From Taudactylus pleione (lineage: Eukaryota > Chordata > Amphibia > Anura > Myobatrachidae), in NCBI GenBank assembly GCA_031769625.1, contig JAUIMM010000689.1, positions 2,009,501-2,073,500 of the forward strand: a stretch of DNA of 64,000 bases, written 5' to 3'. The notes under the pieces are model-generated. The model did not search any database and was not told the DNA's origin. It was given only the letters and a program-made list of their open reading frames with translations. This document shows, piece after piece, positions 12,126 through 22,925 of this stretch. Numbering within the stretch: position 1 is the first letter of the stretch; each line of letters opens with the position of its first letter. The translations under genes were made by a program, and so were the position numbers.

Positions 12126-13601
12126 CTTATAATAGCTCACAGGGAAGCCATCTGGGCCAGGGCTTTTTCCAAGTGGGGTATTTGACAGAGCTAAATCTAG
12201 TTCCCCGTAAGTAAAGGGGCGATCAAGAGAGGTCAGATCACTCTCCTCAATTCGTGGCAAGTCGACCGAGGAAAGATAGTGTCTGACCGCCTCCTGATGT
12301 GATAAGGGATTAGTAGGTGATTGTTCCTTTTGTAAATTATAAAGTGCCATGTAATAGTTTTGAAAGGCGGCTGCAATTTGGGGAAATGTATTGACAGTAT
12401 TCCCCCTGGAGTACCGAACAGTAGAGACATAAGATTGTAACCTCTGAGTTTTCAGTGCTCTGGCAAGCATTTTGCCAAGTTTATTTCCCCATTGGTAAAA
12501 TTTTTGTCTGCATTTCTGTAGATCTAATTTAGTTTTATCTTGGAGAAGCTTATTAAGAGCCTGTCTCACTTCAGTAAGATCTCGTAATACAGACTCATCT
12601 AAAGAAGATTTCTGGGATGTTTCCAGGGACTTAATATGGGCCAAAAGTTGTTGCCTTTGAGCCATCTTTTCCTTTTTTAGTCTGGAGCCTAACTGAATAC
12701 AATGTCCTCTAATCACGCATTTATGCGCCTCCCACACCATTATTTTAGATATATCTGGAGCATCATTGATATCAACATATTCAGTGATGGCTTTAAGAAG
12801 ATCTGTTTTAGTACGAGGATCACTAAGTAAAAGCACATTAAAGCGCCATGTCCATGGTCTAGGAGTCATGTTAGGAAAACATATATTTGCAAAAATTGGG
12901 GCATGATCAGACCATGTGATATGACCTATTTGACTATGAGGAAAATATTGAAGGTTTCTATGATCTACAAGAAAATAGTCAATACGTGAGTATATAGAAT
13001 GTGGGTTGGAATAAAATGTATAATCTTTAGCCGTTGGGTGTTGAGTCCTTCATAAATCTATCAATAGAGATTCAGAAAAAAGTTGACGTACTCTATGGTG
13101 GTCTAGCAATGAGACTCGGGACGATCCCGAAAAACAATCTAACCCAGGGTCTAAAGACCAATTGAAATCCCCACCTAATATTACGCACCCCTCCATCAAT
13201 GGCTCCAAAAGTTTTAAGACCTTGTTAAAAAATTGCCTCTGTTTTCGATTAGGGGAATAAATATTCACAATAGTATATATCTGACTGTATATTTCAAAAT
13301 CTGACATCTACCTTCAACTAGAATGTGATGAGATATGTCCTGAGACGGCAAGCCGACAAGAGAGGAGTATAGCCACTCCCAGGGACTTGCTCTGAGAATT
13401 ATTGCTGCAAAAAACATGAGGATAATAGTAATTCCCAAGCTTAGGGGCAAATAATTGTTTAAAATGTGTTTCTTGCACAAAAGCCACATCTACCTTTTCT
13501 AAACGAAGTTCTCTCAACAAGGTGGAACGCTTCTCAGGGATATTAAGGCCCTTCACATTAAAAGAGCATAATTGTATATTTTCTGGTTTAAGGGGGGCCA
13601 T
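12126..13601 (-). pseudogene. L1/Tx1-like LINE ORF2 (endonuclease and start of RT)
   Basis: Read on the minus strand, the apurinic-type endonuclease begins near 13601 (FNVKGLN, then VQETHF). It continues at 13307-13050 (NIYSPN, ILGGDFNWSLDPGLD) and includes a TWSDHAPI motif near 12910. The 12869-12126 stretch is the linker leading into reverse transcriptase; it stops at GKSPGPDGFPVSYYK, an early RT motif, exactly where the hAT element begins. Changes of frame between 13314 and 13307 and between 13050 and 12869 break the ORF. The rest of RT is missing from the window on the other side of hAT-1. Confidence 0.85.
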
Positions 13602-14247
13602 GGGAGTATCTGTGTGAAAGGTTAGTTATGTATATAGAGAAAAGCATTATATGAATCTTATAAGGATGTACAAGGGCAGTAAGGACATAGTGACTAGGAA
13701 GGGTAAAAAGAAAAAAGAAAAAATTAAAATAAAATAAAGTAGTAAAAAAAAAAACAACTAATAATCTTGATGGAATACACAGAAAAATATGTCCATAGGA
13801 AAAGATTACTGCTGTTGGAGCAGAAGACAACAGTTTACCCATGCTCCAAGGTTGAAATGCAGAATGACCCAACTGGGGTAAGGCAGCCACAACCACCCCC
13901 CGGGATTAAAGAAATAACATATCCAGTAAACGGCAATATCAAAAAATCTTCCAGTTAACAAGAACAATAGTACCATTTACATCATTATCATAAATGTATG
14001 AGGCATATCTACGAAACAATTTTGACAAAATTTGTAAAAACAAACACAAAAACTTCCAAAATCTGCTGTGTATGGAGGACATAAAAAAAATTTTTCCCTT
14101 TTTTTTTTTGTGAATGACAATTAATGTGTAGCAAAGAATCAGTAAACGAGCTAACCACCAATGATATGAAAAGGATATGCTTCCGGGCAAAATCTATGTC
14201 CAAGCTCATAATAGACACAAATAGTCACATCAAGACATCTTAGTTGA
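13602..14247 (-). other. LINE inter-ORF spacer
   Basis: About 650 bp lie between ORF1 and ORF2 of the LINE. The stretch is rich in A and T homopolymers. No gene was recognised. Its position and orientation fit an L1-type spacer. Confidence 0.5.
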
Positions 14248-15339
14248 TCAAGTGCCAGAAGCCATCCGTTCAACTCGCGGAGAGGTCGAACTACGTCTCT
14301 GTCCTTTTACTGGTGTCCAGGGAGCTCTTGCGGCAGGTGGATCAGGCGGATCTAGACATGAGAACAATTGGATCCAATCTTGAAGAGGCGGTATAGAAAT
14401 AGAGAGTGCATCACAGAACTTATCTAGGTCCTCTGGTGTCTGTAAGATGAGTTGGCGACCATCATGCATTACTTGGATATTCAAAGGAAATCCCCAACAG
14501 AAACGGACACCTTTCTGTTTGAGAATATCAGTGAGAGGCTTAAGGAGGCGTCTCTGTTGGAGGGTGTTCCAAGAGAGATCAGGGAAAATTTTAATTTTAT
14601 TGCCGTTGAATTCAATACCATCTAGTTTGCGTGCTTTGCTGAGGATCTCTTCCTTAATATGATGGTAGTGGAGACGACAAATAATGTCTCTAGGAGCCTC
14701 AGATTAGAGACCTTTTGGACGAAGGGCCCGGTGAGCACGATCAAAAAGAATTGTGTTATCTGGCTCTGCATCTGTAAGTTCATTAAACATTTTGGTAAGT
14801 GCATCAATGATACCCGGACTTTGAACGTCTTCCGGGATTCCCCGTATACGTAAATTGTTGTGATGACCTCTGTTATCGAGGTCGTCTAATCTCCGCTGCA
14901 TCATTCTCATCTTTTGTGCATGCGTAGAGAAAACATCTCTGAGTTTTTGTTGGAAACAACTTACTTCTTCCATGTGCGTCTCCATGTCAGATACCCGGTG
15001 TGTGAGGTGAGAAATGTCTTTTTGAAGGGTAGCAATTTCCGCTTTGACTGTGGCCCCAATTTTCCTATCAAGGTCTAGAAAGTCCTGTTTTGTGGGAAGA
15101 GAGCGTAGGTGCGTTAAGACGTCAGCCATAGTGGTGTCTGCCATGTCTCCTGAACTAGCATGAGTTGGTGATGCCATAAGTCCAGTATTATCAGGTGATG
15201 TAGACAGGTTGGAATCAGAACATGCGTTATCTCCAAAAGCACCAGAGTCAGGAGTGAGGTAGCGAAATAAATTGGGTTGTGATGACGTATCCGCGGTTTT
15301 CTTAGCAGTAGGTGTCCGCACTGTCTTCTTAGTTTTTCC
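14248..15339 (-). pseudogene. L1-like LINE ORF1 (one stop codon)
   Basis: From the ATG at 15339 (MGKTKKTVRTPTAKK) the frame encodes a basic N-terminus, a coiled-coil region (heptad-rich, around LDRKIGATVKAEIATLQKDI) and the RRM-like core (NLRIRGIPE; FDRAHRALRPKG). It meets an in-frame TAA near 14702. The same frame then continues without a shift to 14248, covering the C-terminal domain (NIQVMHDGRQ). ORF1p of L1 elements is a trimeric RNA-binding chaperone that coats LINE RNA. Only a single stop disturbs it, so the copy is fairly young. An upstream in-frame extension reaches 15384 but lacks L1-like features. Confidence 0.85.
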
Positions 15340-15884
15340 CATCAGAGAAATAAAGATAAGAGAAACAAAACAAAAACCACACACATAGAGAAAGGAAAAA
15401 GAGCAAACACAGCAGATATGTTGATCAAAAAATATTAATACATGTATAGCCTCAGGAGATAAATTCCTGGGGTGTAATCACCACATACCTCACCCCATAG
15501 TATATGGGTGAGTCAGGGGATCATGGCCAGCTTGCAGCACAAGTGTCAACCCATATAAACCAACATTTATCCCCACACAAATACGTGGGAGATTGAAAAG
15601 TAATATTAGGCAATATAAAATATTAAAGGCAGCTGCTATGAGACAAAAGAGAGTGACTTTTCTAAATAAGAGAGTGTGCTGAGTCGTTGCTCACTGAGGC
15701 ACTATGGCCCTCATGTAAAGGGCAATATACTGTAAGGAGAGAAAAACATATAAAAGAAGAAATAAATATATATATATTCCCAACAATATATTTTAAGATA
15801 CAGACAGTAGGGTATAGAAGTATAGGGTGTCAGCAGCAGCAGTGAGCTGATCGGTAGGAGGGATATAGCTTTTGTGAGGCAGAC
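15340..15884 (-). other. LINE 5' untranslated region (proximal part)
   Basis: This sequence lies upstream of ORF1 on the minus strand and has no coding frame. In L1-type elements this region holds the internal promoter; no promoter motif was identified here. It is interrupted at 15885 by a MITE. Confidence 0.45.
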
Positions 15885-15887
15885 TAG

Positions 15888-16486
15888 GGACCTGATTCAG
15901 AGCCGGATACTATTTGCGGACGGTCGTTCAGGAAAAGGGGGTGGCTATTCAAATGAACCGTTCGCTCTTTGCGGTCTATTCACGCCTCCATGTCTGAACG
16001 AGCGAACAAATCTTGCGGTCGTTTTTAGGATAACTGCGCCCCCTGGCAGCTCGCATCCTACGTCATGTCCGCTATTTATTAGATTAATCGAGTACATCGA
16101 CCAGCGTATGAACTGCTCGCTATTCTTGTGGTTGGTTTTTCCTACCACAATCTTGCGAGCAGTTCTGACTATAAAATAACCCAGTGACGTGATCAATGAC
16201 GGTGCTGTATTAATTATGCACACCCATAAAACGCCCGTTTTGACCTTTAAGCACGCCTGCGTTCGGATCTCCACTCCCCGTTTTCAAGCACCTTCCCCTG
16301 TTACCACCCACATACGCCTCCTCCTGTCACTCAAAATAGCAGGCATTCGCTATTTAGCGAACAAACGATTTTCAGCCGCACTGACTGGTTCGAGCATGCG
16401 TATTACGATCCGTGCGCATGCGCAGTTGGGCAAACATCGCTCGGAACGAACGAGCAGCCGCTTACAAGCGGCTCTGAATCAGGCCC
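15888..16486. mobile_element. Harbinger-like MITE with TAG target duplication
   Basis: The ends are inverted: GGACCTGATTCAGAGCCG on the left, and CGGCTCTGAATCAGGCCC on the right. Directly repeated TAG flanks the element (15885-15887 and 16487-16489), a 3-bp target duplication as in the PIF/Harbinger superfamily. The 599-bp interior is rich in GAACGA/TCGTTC and GCGAAC words on both strands and has no transposase. A broken Harbinger transposase gene lies elsewhere in the window (52.8 kb) but a direct relationship is not shown. Confidence 0.75.
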
Positions 16487-16489
16487 TAG

Positions 16490-17204
16490 GACTATACTTT
16501 CTGAGTATTCTCTTCTGCTTATTTTTACTTATGACAGCCAGCACAGCAGGGGTGCGGAGATCTCTTCACCCATGGAGGGTTATGCAGAGTTGCTATGTTC
16601 AATGATCCCAGTGACCGGAGGTGATTTCAGTGACTGCGGGTGGGTAGGAGTGTGTGCCAGCACCGCAGCAGCGTTCCCGTCTGCAGGCACCGCTGGACCC
16701 TCAGAGAGGATGAGGTGAGTAAGGAAGAGGTTTGCACGCTCTTATGTGCTGTGGATCGGGCGGGAGAGAGCACCTCAAGCGTCCGGCTGACGTCCACGGC
16801 GCTGCTGAGGCGAACTCAAGGCCGCGGCTTTAGGTGCTGACCAGGCCTCAGTTCTTTGGGAGCTGGATTTAGACCAGCGGGGCCTCTGACAACCCTACGG
16901 GAGGGTCTGTGTGGGAGAGTGAACTGGCGATTGTGGTTTAAAGTCGCCGATGTCCCTTTCTGGTGGCAAAATAAGGCTTTTTCTGGGCTATGTGGTTGGA
17001 GCCCTCAGGAAGCACGTCTTCCACGTTTTGTAGTCAGGCCATGCCCCCACTTTCTTTCTTCTGATCTCCTCTACCTCTTACTGAGCGACTTTAATATCTC
17101 CCCACCAATCCTTTTTCCTCCAAACTTATCCCCTTCCCTTCCTCATTTGGCCTCTCTCAATAGACCTTTACCCCCCACACACATATACATAACAATGGCC
17201 AATC
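16490..17204. other. GC-rich stretch, no gene recognised
   Basis: The first part (to about 17030) is GC-rich with CpGs and may be the distal LINE 5' region displaced by the MITE; this is inference only. The second part (17040-17200) is C/T-rich with no assignable origin. No convincing coding frame was seen. Confidence 0.3.
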
Positions 17205-17870
17205 CTTTGATCCAGCCGCTCCACATAGCTACCCAGCTACCAGCGTCTACCCATGGCTATCCGGCCGCTTCACGTAGCCACCCAGCTACCAGCGTCTACC
17301 CACGGCTATCCGACCGCTCCACATAGCCACCCAGCTACCAGCGTCTACCCACGGCAATCCAGCCGCTCCACGTAGCCACCCAGCTACCAGCATCTACCCA
17401 CGGCTATCCAGCCGCTCCACGTAGCCACCCAGCTACCAACATCTACCCACGGCTTCCCAAGCCACAACAAGTAGCTTCCACACTACCATCTGTCTGCAAG
17501 CCCATCTATTAGTAACCCGACCAGCTCAGTCAGCCTTCCTGCCGGTCCCAGTCTGGTTCCTCCAAGTCCACTCACCTCACGGCTCATTAGCTGCACCGAG
17601 TAGCCTCCGTGCTACCATCCATCTGCAAGCTCATCTACTGGTACCCCGACCAGCTCAGTCAGCCTACCTGCCGGTCCCAGTCTGGTCCCTCCAAGTTCCT
17701 TCTGGTTTCATTCCAATGTCTCAAGTTTCCAGTTCCAGTCACTCATCACCAAAGGCAGTTCTCACTGCTACCCACTTCTCTATTAGAAGAGCTATTCATG
17801 TTATCCATGGTTCCAGTCCAGCCAGCCTCCAGTGATTCCAGTTCATCACCTGATATAGGTAACTGTGACA
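17205..17870 (+). repeat. 5' LTR fragment of gag-only gypsy element (gypsy C)
   Basis: The region matches the 3' part of the LTR at 20226-21767 and ends ...ACTGTGACA at 17870. It consists of 49-bp tandem units (GTAGCCACCCAGCTACCAGC core) up to about 17460, then unique LTR sequence. Its first ~850 bp are missing, so the left end is truncated. Confidence 0.7.
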
Positions 17871-18352
17871 GTATGTTCAAGCCTAACGATGGTGGCGGAT
17901 CAAGCACCTAATCCTGGATCAAGTGCTTTCCATAACCTAATCACTCGTTTGGATTCACAGGAGGCGGTACAGCATCAAGTACTACAGCTTCTGCAAATTC
18001 TGACTAACCGGCTAGATGATACCTAAATCTTACCTGAACCCCTAACTACTTTCCATCAACTGCTGGAACAGCTACAGGCTCTACTCAACAAAATCTTTCA
18101 GATCATTCCTGAATTTCTTAGAGCTACCTCTGTCTCAACTAAAAACTCTGTCTTGGAATCTCTAAGAACCAAAGATTCTTCCATGCCAAGTAAAGTGAGA
18201 CATCGAAGTTACCCGCGCTCCAAGCTCTCTGTGGCTGAACGCCAGCGGCGTAAAGATTTACATCTCTGTCGCTATTGTGGAGCTTCTGACCACTTTATCA
18301 AAGGCTGTCCCCTTTGCAATTCCAGCAGTATAACAATGTGTCAATGTCTCAA

Positions 18353-18545
18353 TGCCTGTTCCGGTCCCGTCCCGGATTCTGCCTGTTCCGGTCCCGTCCC
18401 GGATTCTGCCTGTTCCGGTCCCGTCCCGGATTCTGCCTGTTCCGGTCCCGTCCCGGATTCTGCCTGTTCCGGTCCCGTCCCGGATTCTGCCTGTTCCGGT
18501 CCTGTTCCGGATTCTGCCTGTTCCGGTCCCAGCCCAGATTCTGCC
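18353..18545 (+). repeat. 27-bp tandem repeat inside gag (7 copies)
   Basis: Unit CCTGTTCCGGTCCCGTCCCG plus GATTCTG, nearly identical in the first copies and diverging in the last two. The 27-bp length adds exactly nine residues per unit in frame (CSGPVPDSA). Confidence 0.95.
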
Positions 18546-18559
18546 TGCTCTGGTAGGGG

Positions 18560-19040
18560 ACTCCAGTTGGCAACCCCAGGAGGGGTCTCCAGAGTCTCAA
18601 CCCCAGGAGGGTCCTCAAGTCTCGTAACCCAAGAAGGGGTTTTGAGTCACTCACCCCAGGAGGAAGTCTCTGTCCTCACATCCCAAAAGGGGGGTTCATG
18701 TTCCATACCCCAAAAGGAAAAAGTCGAGTCAGCTTCCCCAGAAGGGGATTTTGGGTCCCATACTCCAACAGGGAGTGTCAAGTTCTGTACTCCAGGAGGG
18801 GGTCTCAAGTCTCGCACCCCAGGAGGGGGTCTCAGGTCTCGCACCCCAGGAGGGGGTCTCAGGTCTCGCACCCCAGGAGGGGGTCTCAGTTCTCACACCC
18901 CAGCAAGGGGTCTCAAGTCTCGTACTCCCAGAGGGGGTTTCAAGTCTCACACCCCAGCAGGAGGCTTCAAGTGTCGCACCCCAGGAGGTGGTCTCAAGTT
19001 TCATGCCCCAGGAGTGGGTTCCAGGTTCCAGTTCCCAGGG
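18560..19040 (+). repeat. 27-30-bp imperfect repeat inside gag
   Basis: Repeated ACCCCAGGAGGGGGTCTCAG-like units encode TPGGGLRSR in one frame and GVSSLAPQE in another. The repeat is more diverged than the upstream one and spans the frame change between the two gag pieces. Confidence 0.85.
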
Positions 19041-20212
19041 AGAAGTGTTATGTACTACTAATCCTGATCATGGCTCCTGTTCAGCATCTCCTGAAAATAT
19101 CATTCCAGAGGATGACAGTTTCTGTAGCCTGTTCTCAGCCGCGAATGTTGAAGCTGCTGTCTCTGGCTCCTCAGGACTCCTTCCAGTTCCTTTAGTTGGT
19201 CCAAGTACTGAACAGCTGTCAACTTCAGTTGTTTTGATTCCTCAACAATCAGAGCATCCTCAAGTCTCTTCCAGCCCTACACCTGAATGTGCTCCACAAT
19301 CCTCAAACACACAAACTTCATCGGATACTCCAGGATGCATATATTTTGATGGGGACTTATCGCAATACTTTGCATTACTGGAGCAATATGCTGCAATCAT
19401 GGAAGCAGATCCAGCTTGTGGTATCACTCCTACCAACTTTAATAAGTACCTTCTCTCTTCCTTTAGAGGTAAGGCGTTGGACTGGGCCAATCCTCTCATC
19501 AAGTCTAAAGATCCTGTGCTTCTAAAAATAAAGACTTTCAGTGAAGCTGTTATTAAAGAATTTGGTCTTAAACCTGTCAAACGAAATTCTAGTGAAATTC
19601 TCAGTTCTGAAAATTGGTCCAAGCAGTCTGTCGGTTCTACTAAAGAATCATCTTCTGCTGAGTCCTCCACTTCCCTGAACATGAGATGTGCGCCCACCTC
19701 CTTGTTCTCTTCATTCTGCAGTACCTCCCAAAACACCATTAAAATTGGTTATATTTCGCTTAATTCCTCCCAGGAGTCCTCTCAATGTTCAAGTCCTACT
19801 AAACCTTCGATTTTACCTTTAGCTACTGACTCGGAGTCTGAACTCGATCCTGCATATGATAATTCTCCATTCCCTGAAAACCATCTGCCATTTGACCTTG
19901 TCCTTTCCAGTCATGTATTCCCACAGGAGTTATCAGAGATCCCATGTCTGTTGGTTGGCACAAAACATTCTCGCAGCAGAAAGAAGAATCGACGAAGGTC
20001 TTGAACCATCCCCTTTGAAGAATTTCCACTCCTGGTATCCCAATAAATGTAAGAATTAAGAGGATGTCTAAAGAGATGTTTCTAGAGTGATGGTGCCCCT
20101 ATGTTTGAAGCTCCTGTAATGTCATGTTTGGAAGAAAGTTTTTCAGTTTCCTGGGTGTCTCATTTTTTCATGTTCTCCTATGTATTTATTTGGGTGTTCA
20201 GAGTCCACCCAT

Positions 20213-20225
20213 GAAGAGGGGGTAC
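20213..20225 (+). other. Gypsy C polypurine tract
   Basis: GAAGAGGGGGTAC lies directly before TGTCACA, the first bases of the 3' LTR. The same GGGGGTAC-TGTCACA arrangement recurs at the other gypsy 3' LTR near 44431-44442. Confidence 0.75.
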
Positions 20226-21767
20226 TGTCACAATCCTGGCTAGTTTTTACCTTTTGTGACTTACCTCTGCCAGCTGCTCCATGGATCTGTGTTTGTAATT
20301 CTCCTGGGACATCTGCTCTGGCTGAATCATGCTGGCTGTGACATCTCTGTGTGTGCAGACTGCTCTCCTCCCCACACTGATTAATCACCTGGACCCTGCT
20401 CTGTCTGTGAGCATTGCTAGTCTTAATTGGAATCACAGGTGTGGTCCTGATTCTCAAGGGCTGCTGAGATGATTACTCCATCTGCATGTTGTGCCTTGCT
20501 CCACTCAGAATGCCACTGCCAGACCACCTGTCTGTATCCACCAATCGTTGCCAGACTCTAGGTATATAGATCCTCCTCTAATAGCACTCAGTGCTTCAAC
20601 ATCTCTTACGTCCCGTGGTGTACAACTTGTGCTATAGCTGTACCTCTGAGTACCAGTATGTCCCAGGCTCCTGCTGGTTCCTAGACCAGTGCTATCTGTA
20701 AGCCTGCTGCATTCAGCTATCCACGCTACCAGCCTCTCACCTACGGCTCCCTGGCCACTCCAAGTAGCTTCCACACTACCAGCTTCTCCACACGGCTCCC
20801 AGGCTGCACCAAGTAGCTTCCACGCTACCATCTCTCACCCACGGCTCCCAGGCCACACCAAGTAGCTTCTACGCTACTATCTCTCACCTATGGCTCCCAG
20901 GCCGCTTCAAGTAGCTTCCACGCTACCAGTTTCTCCACACGGCTCCCAGGCCGCACCAAGTAGCTTCCACGCTACCATCTCTCACCAACGGCTCCCAAGC
21001 CACTCCAAGTAGCCACCCAGCACCCAGCGTCTACCCACGGCTCCCAAGCCACTCCTAGTAGCCACCCAGCTACCAGCATCTACCCATGGCTATCCAGCCA
21101 CTCCACATAGCCACCCAGCTACCAGCATCTACCCACGGCTATCCAGCCGCTCCACGTAGCCACCCAGCTACCAGTGTCTACCCACAGCTATCCAGCCGCT
21201 CCACGTAGCTACCCAGCTACCAGTGTCTACCCACGGCTATCCAGCCACTCCACGTAGCCACCCAGCTACCAGCGTCTACCCACGGCTATCCAGCCGCACC
21301 ACGTAGCCACCCAGCTACCAACGACTACCCACAGCTTCCCAAGCCACAACAAGTAGCTTCCACGCTACCATCCATCTGCAAGCCCATCTACTAGTAACCT
21401 GACCAGCTCAGTCAGCCTTCCTGACGGTCCCAGTCCGGTTCCTCCAAGTCCACTCACCTCACGGCTCATTAGCTGCACCAAGTAGCTTCCGTGCTACCAT
21501 CCATCTGCAAGCTCATCTACTGGTAGCCCAACCAGCTCAGTCAGCCTACCTGCCGGTCCCAGTCCGGTCCCTCCAAGTTCCTTCTGGTCTCATGCCAACG
21601 TCTCAAGTTTCCAGTTCCAGTCACTCATCACCAAAGGCAGTTCTCACTGCTACCCACTTCTTATATTAAAAGAGCTATTCATGTTACCCATGGTTCCAGT
21701 CCAGCTGGCCTCCAGTGATTCCAGTTCATCACCTGATATAGGTAACTCACTAGCACCAACTGTGACA
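20226..21767 (+). repeat. 3' LTR of gypsy C
   Basis: The LTR starts TGTCACA and ends TGTGACA, a perfect 7-bp terminal inverted pair. Its last ~480 bp match 17400-17870. A 14-bp insertion (CACTAGCACCAACT) separates GGTAACT from GTGACA relative to the 5' copy. The central 20720-21370 region is an array of 49-bp units (AAGTAGCTTCCACGCTACCA and GTAGCCACCCAGCTACCAGC variants), which makes the LTR about 1.54 kb, long for this class. Confidence 0.8.
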
Positions 21768-22925
21768 TCTTCAACTTCTACAACTCCTACTCCCGCTCTT
21801 TGCCCAGTACCTCCTCCTCTTCATCAGCATTTCCCCTCCCTCTGCCCCCCTACATCTCCCCAAAGGCTAATCTCATTAAAATTAACCTTTGATGACCTTG
21901 ATCACTTCAGTTTTACCTTATCCTCTTTCTCTCTGCCATCTCCACCCTCTTCAGTCAGACTGAGCTGTCCCCTCTCTATGACAATGCCCTTACTACTGCC
22001 CTTTACTCTACAACACCGGCTGTCACTAATAGCTTATGATGGTCCCCTGCTCAACCTTTACTCTGACCCCTGTTCTCCAAAAATGTTCATGCTCTGCTGA
22101 GTGCATGTATAGGAAATTCTGCTCTCTTACTGACTTCCTCTATTTTGAATTCACTCTCTCCTCCTTAAGATCTGCACTTTAATTTGTTAAGCAGTCTAGC
22201 TTAAAATCTCCCCCAAATCCTCCAAGCCATGGCAACTACTACATTTTACTTCCTCCTCTCCTATTTTCATCTGCCCTTGCCCTTATCACTCTCTGCATCC
22301 ACTTTTCCTCCAGAATCAATTACATCTAGTGAGACATCCTCTCCATACTAACCCTCCCCCATATACATTCATACCTGGCCTGCCGACCACATCTTCTTTT
22401 TCCTTGTCTCAGGTGTTAAAGTCCATACCCTTATCTCCACAGTCCACCTGCTTCATTGATTCTTTCCCTTCCTCTGGGCACCTCCCTCCTGATGCCTGCC
22501 TCCACATTGCCTACATGGTTAACATTTCCCTCTCCTCTGGTACATTACCCTGTTTGATATGCCATTGTCTCCCATATTCTTAATTATTCCTCCCTTGCTT
22601 CCTTCATCTTCTGCAAATGTGCCCCCAAAACTCAGCTCTAGACTCAAGCCTACCCCCATCTGCCTAAACATTCATCCCCTGCATTACCCAACTCTGCACC
22701 CATCTCCCTCTATGTGTCCAGCCATTGCCCCTTTAGAATGTAAACTCCTTTGAGCAGGACTTCCTTCATATGTGGTTTCAATGTAATTATGTATATTTGT
22801 AAAGGTGGTGACTTGTCTGTAGCTATCCTGTCTGATCACCCATGTACTATGTAATTGTGTTGCATGTTCCATTCACTATATAGGGCACTATGAAAACGTT
22901 CTGGTGCCATATATAAAAGTTAAAT
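21768..22925 (+). repeat. Decayed L2/CR1-like LINE remnant with 3' tail
   Basis: A C/T-rich region contains broken reverse-transcriptase-like words (SQVLKSI near 22410; VNISLSSGTLP near 22525). It is followed by a tail (TTTAGAATGTAAACTCCTTT... GGTGCCATATATAAAAG) of the kind seen at many vertebrate LINE/SINE 3' ends. The first ~100 bp after the gypsy LTR are unassigned. The class call rests on short motifs only. Confidence 0.4.

Larger units (their letters stand above)
17889..20004 (+). pseudogene. gag: Gypsy C gag with rearranged domain order
   Basis: An ATG at 17889 starts a coiled-coil-like N-terminus (LITRLDSQEAVQHQVLQLLQ) that meets a TAA at 18024. The same frame resumes through a basic region and a CCHC zinc knuckle (CRYCGASDHFIKGC, near 18270) into nine-residue repeats (CSGPVPDSA, then TPGGGLRSR), ending at 19061. 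Another frame, open to 20004, continues the repeats (GVSSLAPQE) and then encodes a sushi-type capsid segment (YFALLEQYAAIMEADP; GKALDWANPL) and a basic tail. In sushi-like gag and its domesticated relatives (PEG10, RTL family) capsid precedes the zinc knuckle; here it follows. No protease or RT is present, so the element is non-autonomous. Confidence 0.7.

Noticed and set aside
18353..19040. CRISPR-like array
   Set aside because: The 27-bp units are contiguous with no spacers and lie in a gag frame of a vertebrate retroelement. The same holds for the 49-bp and 155-bp repeats.
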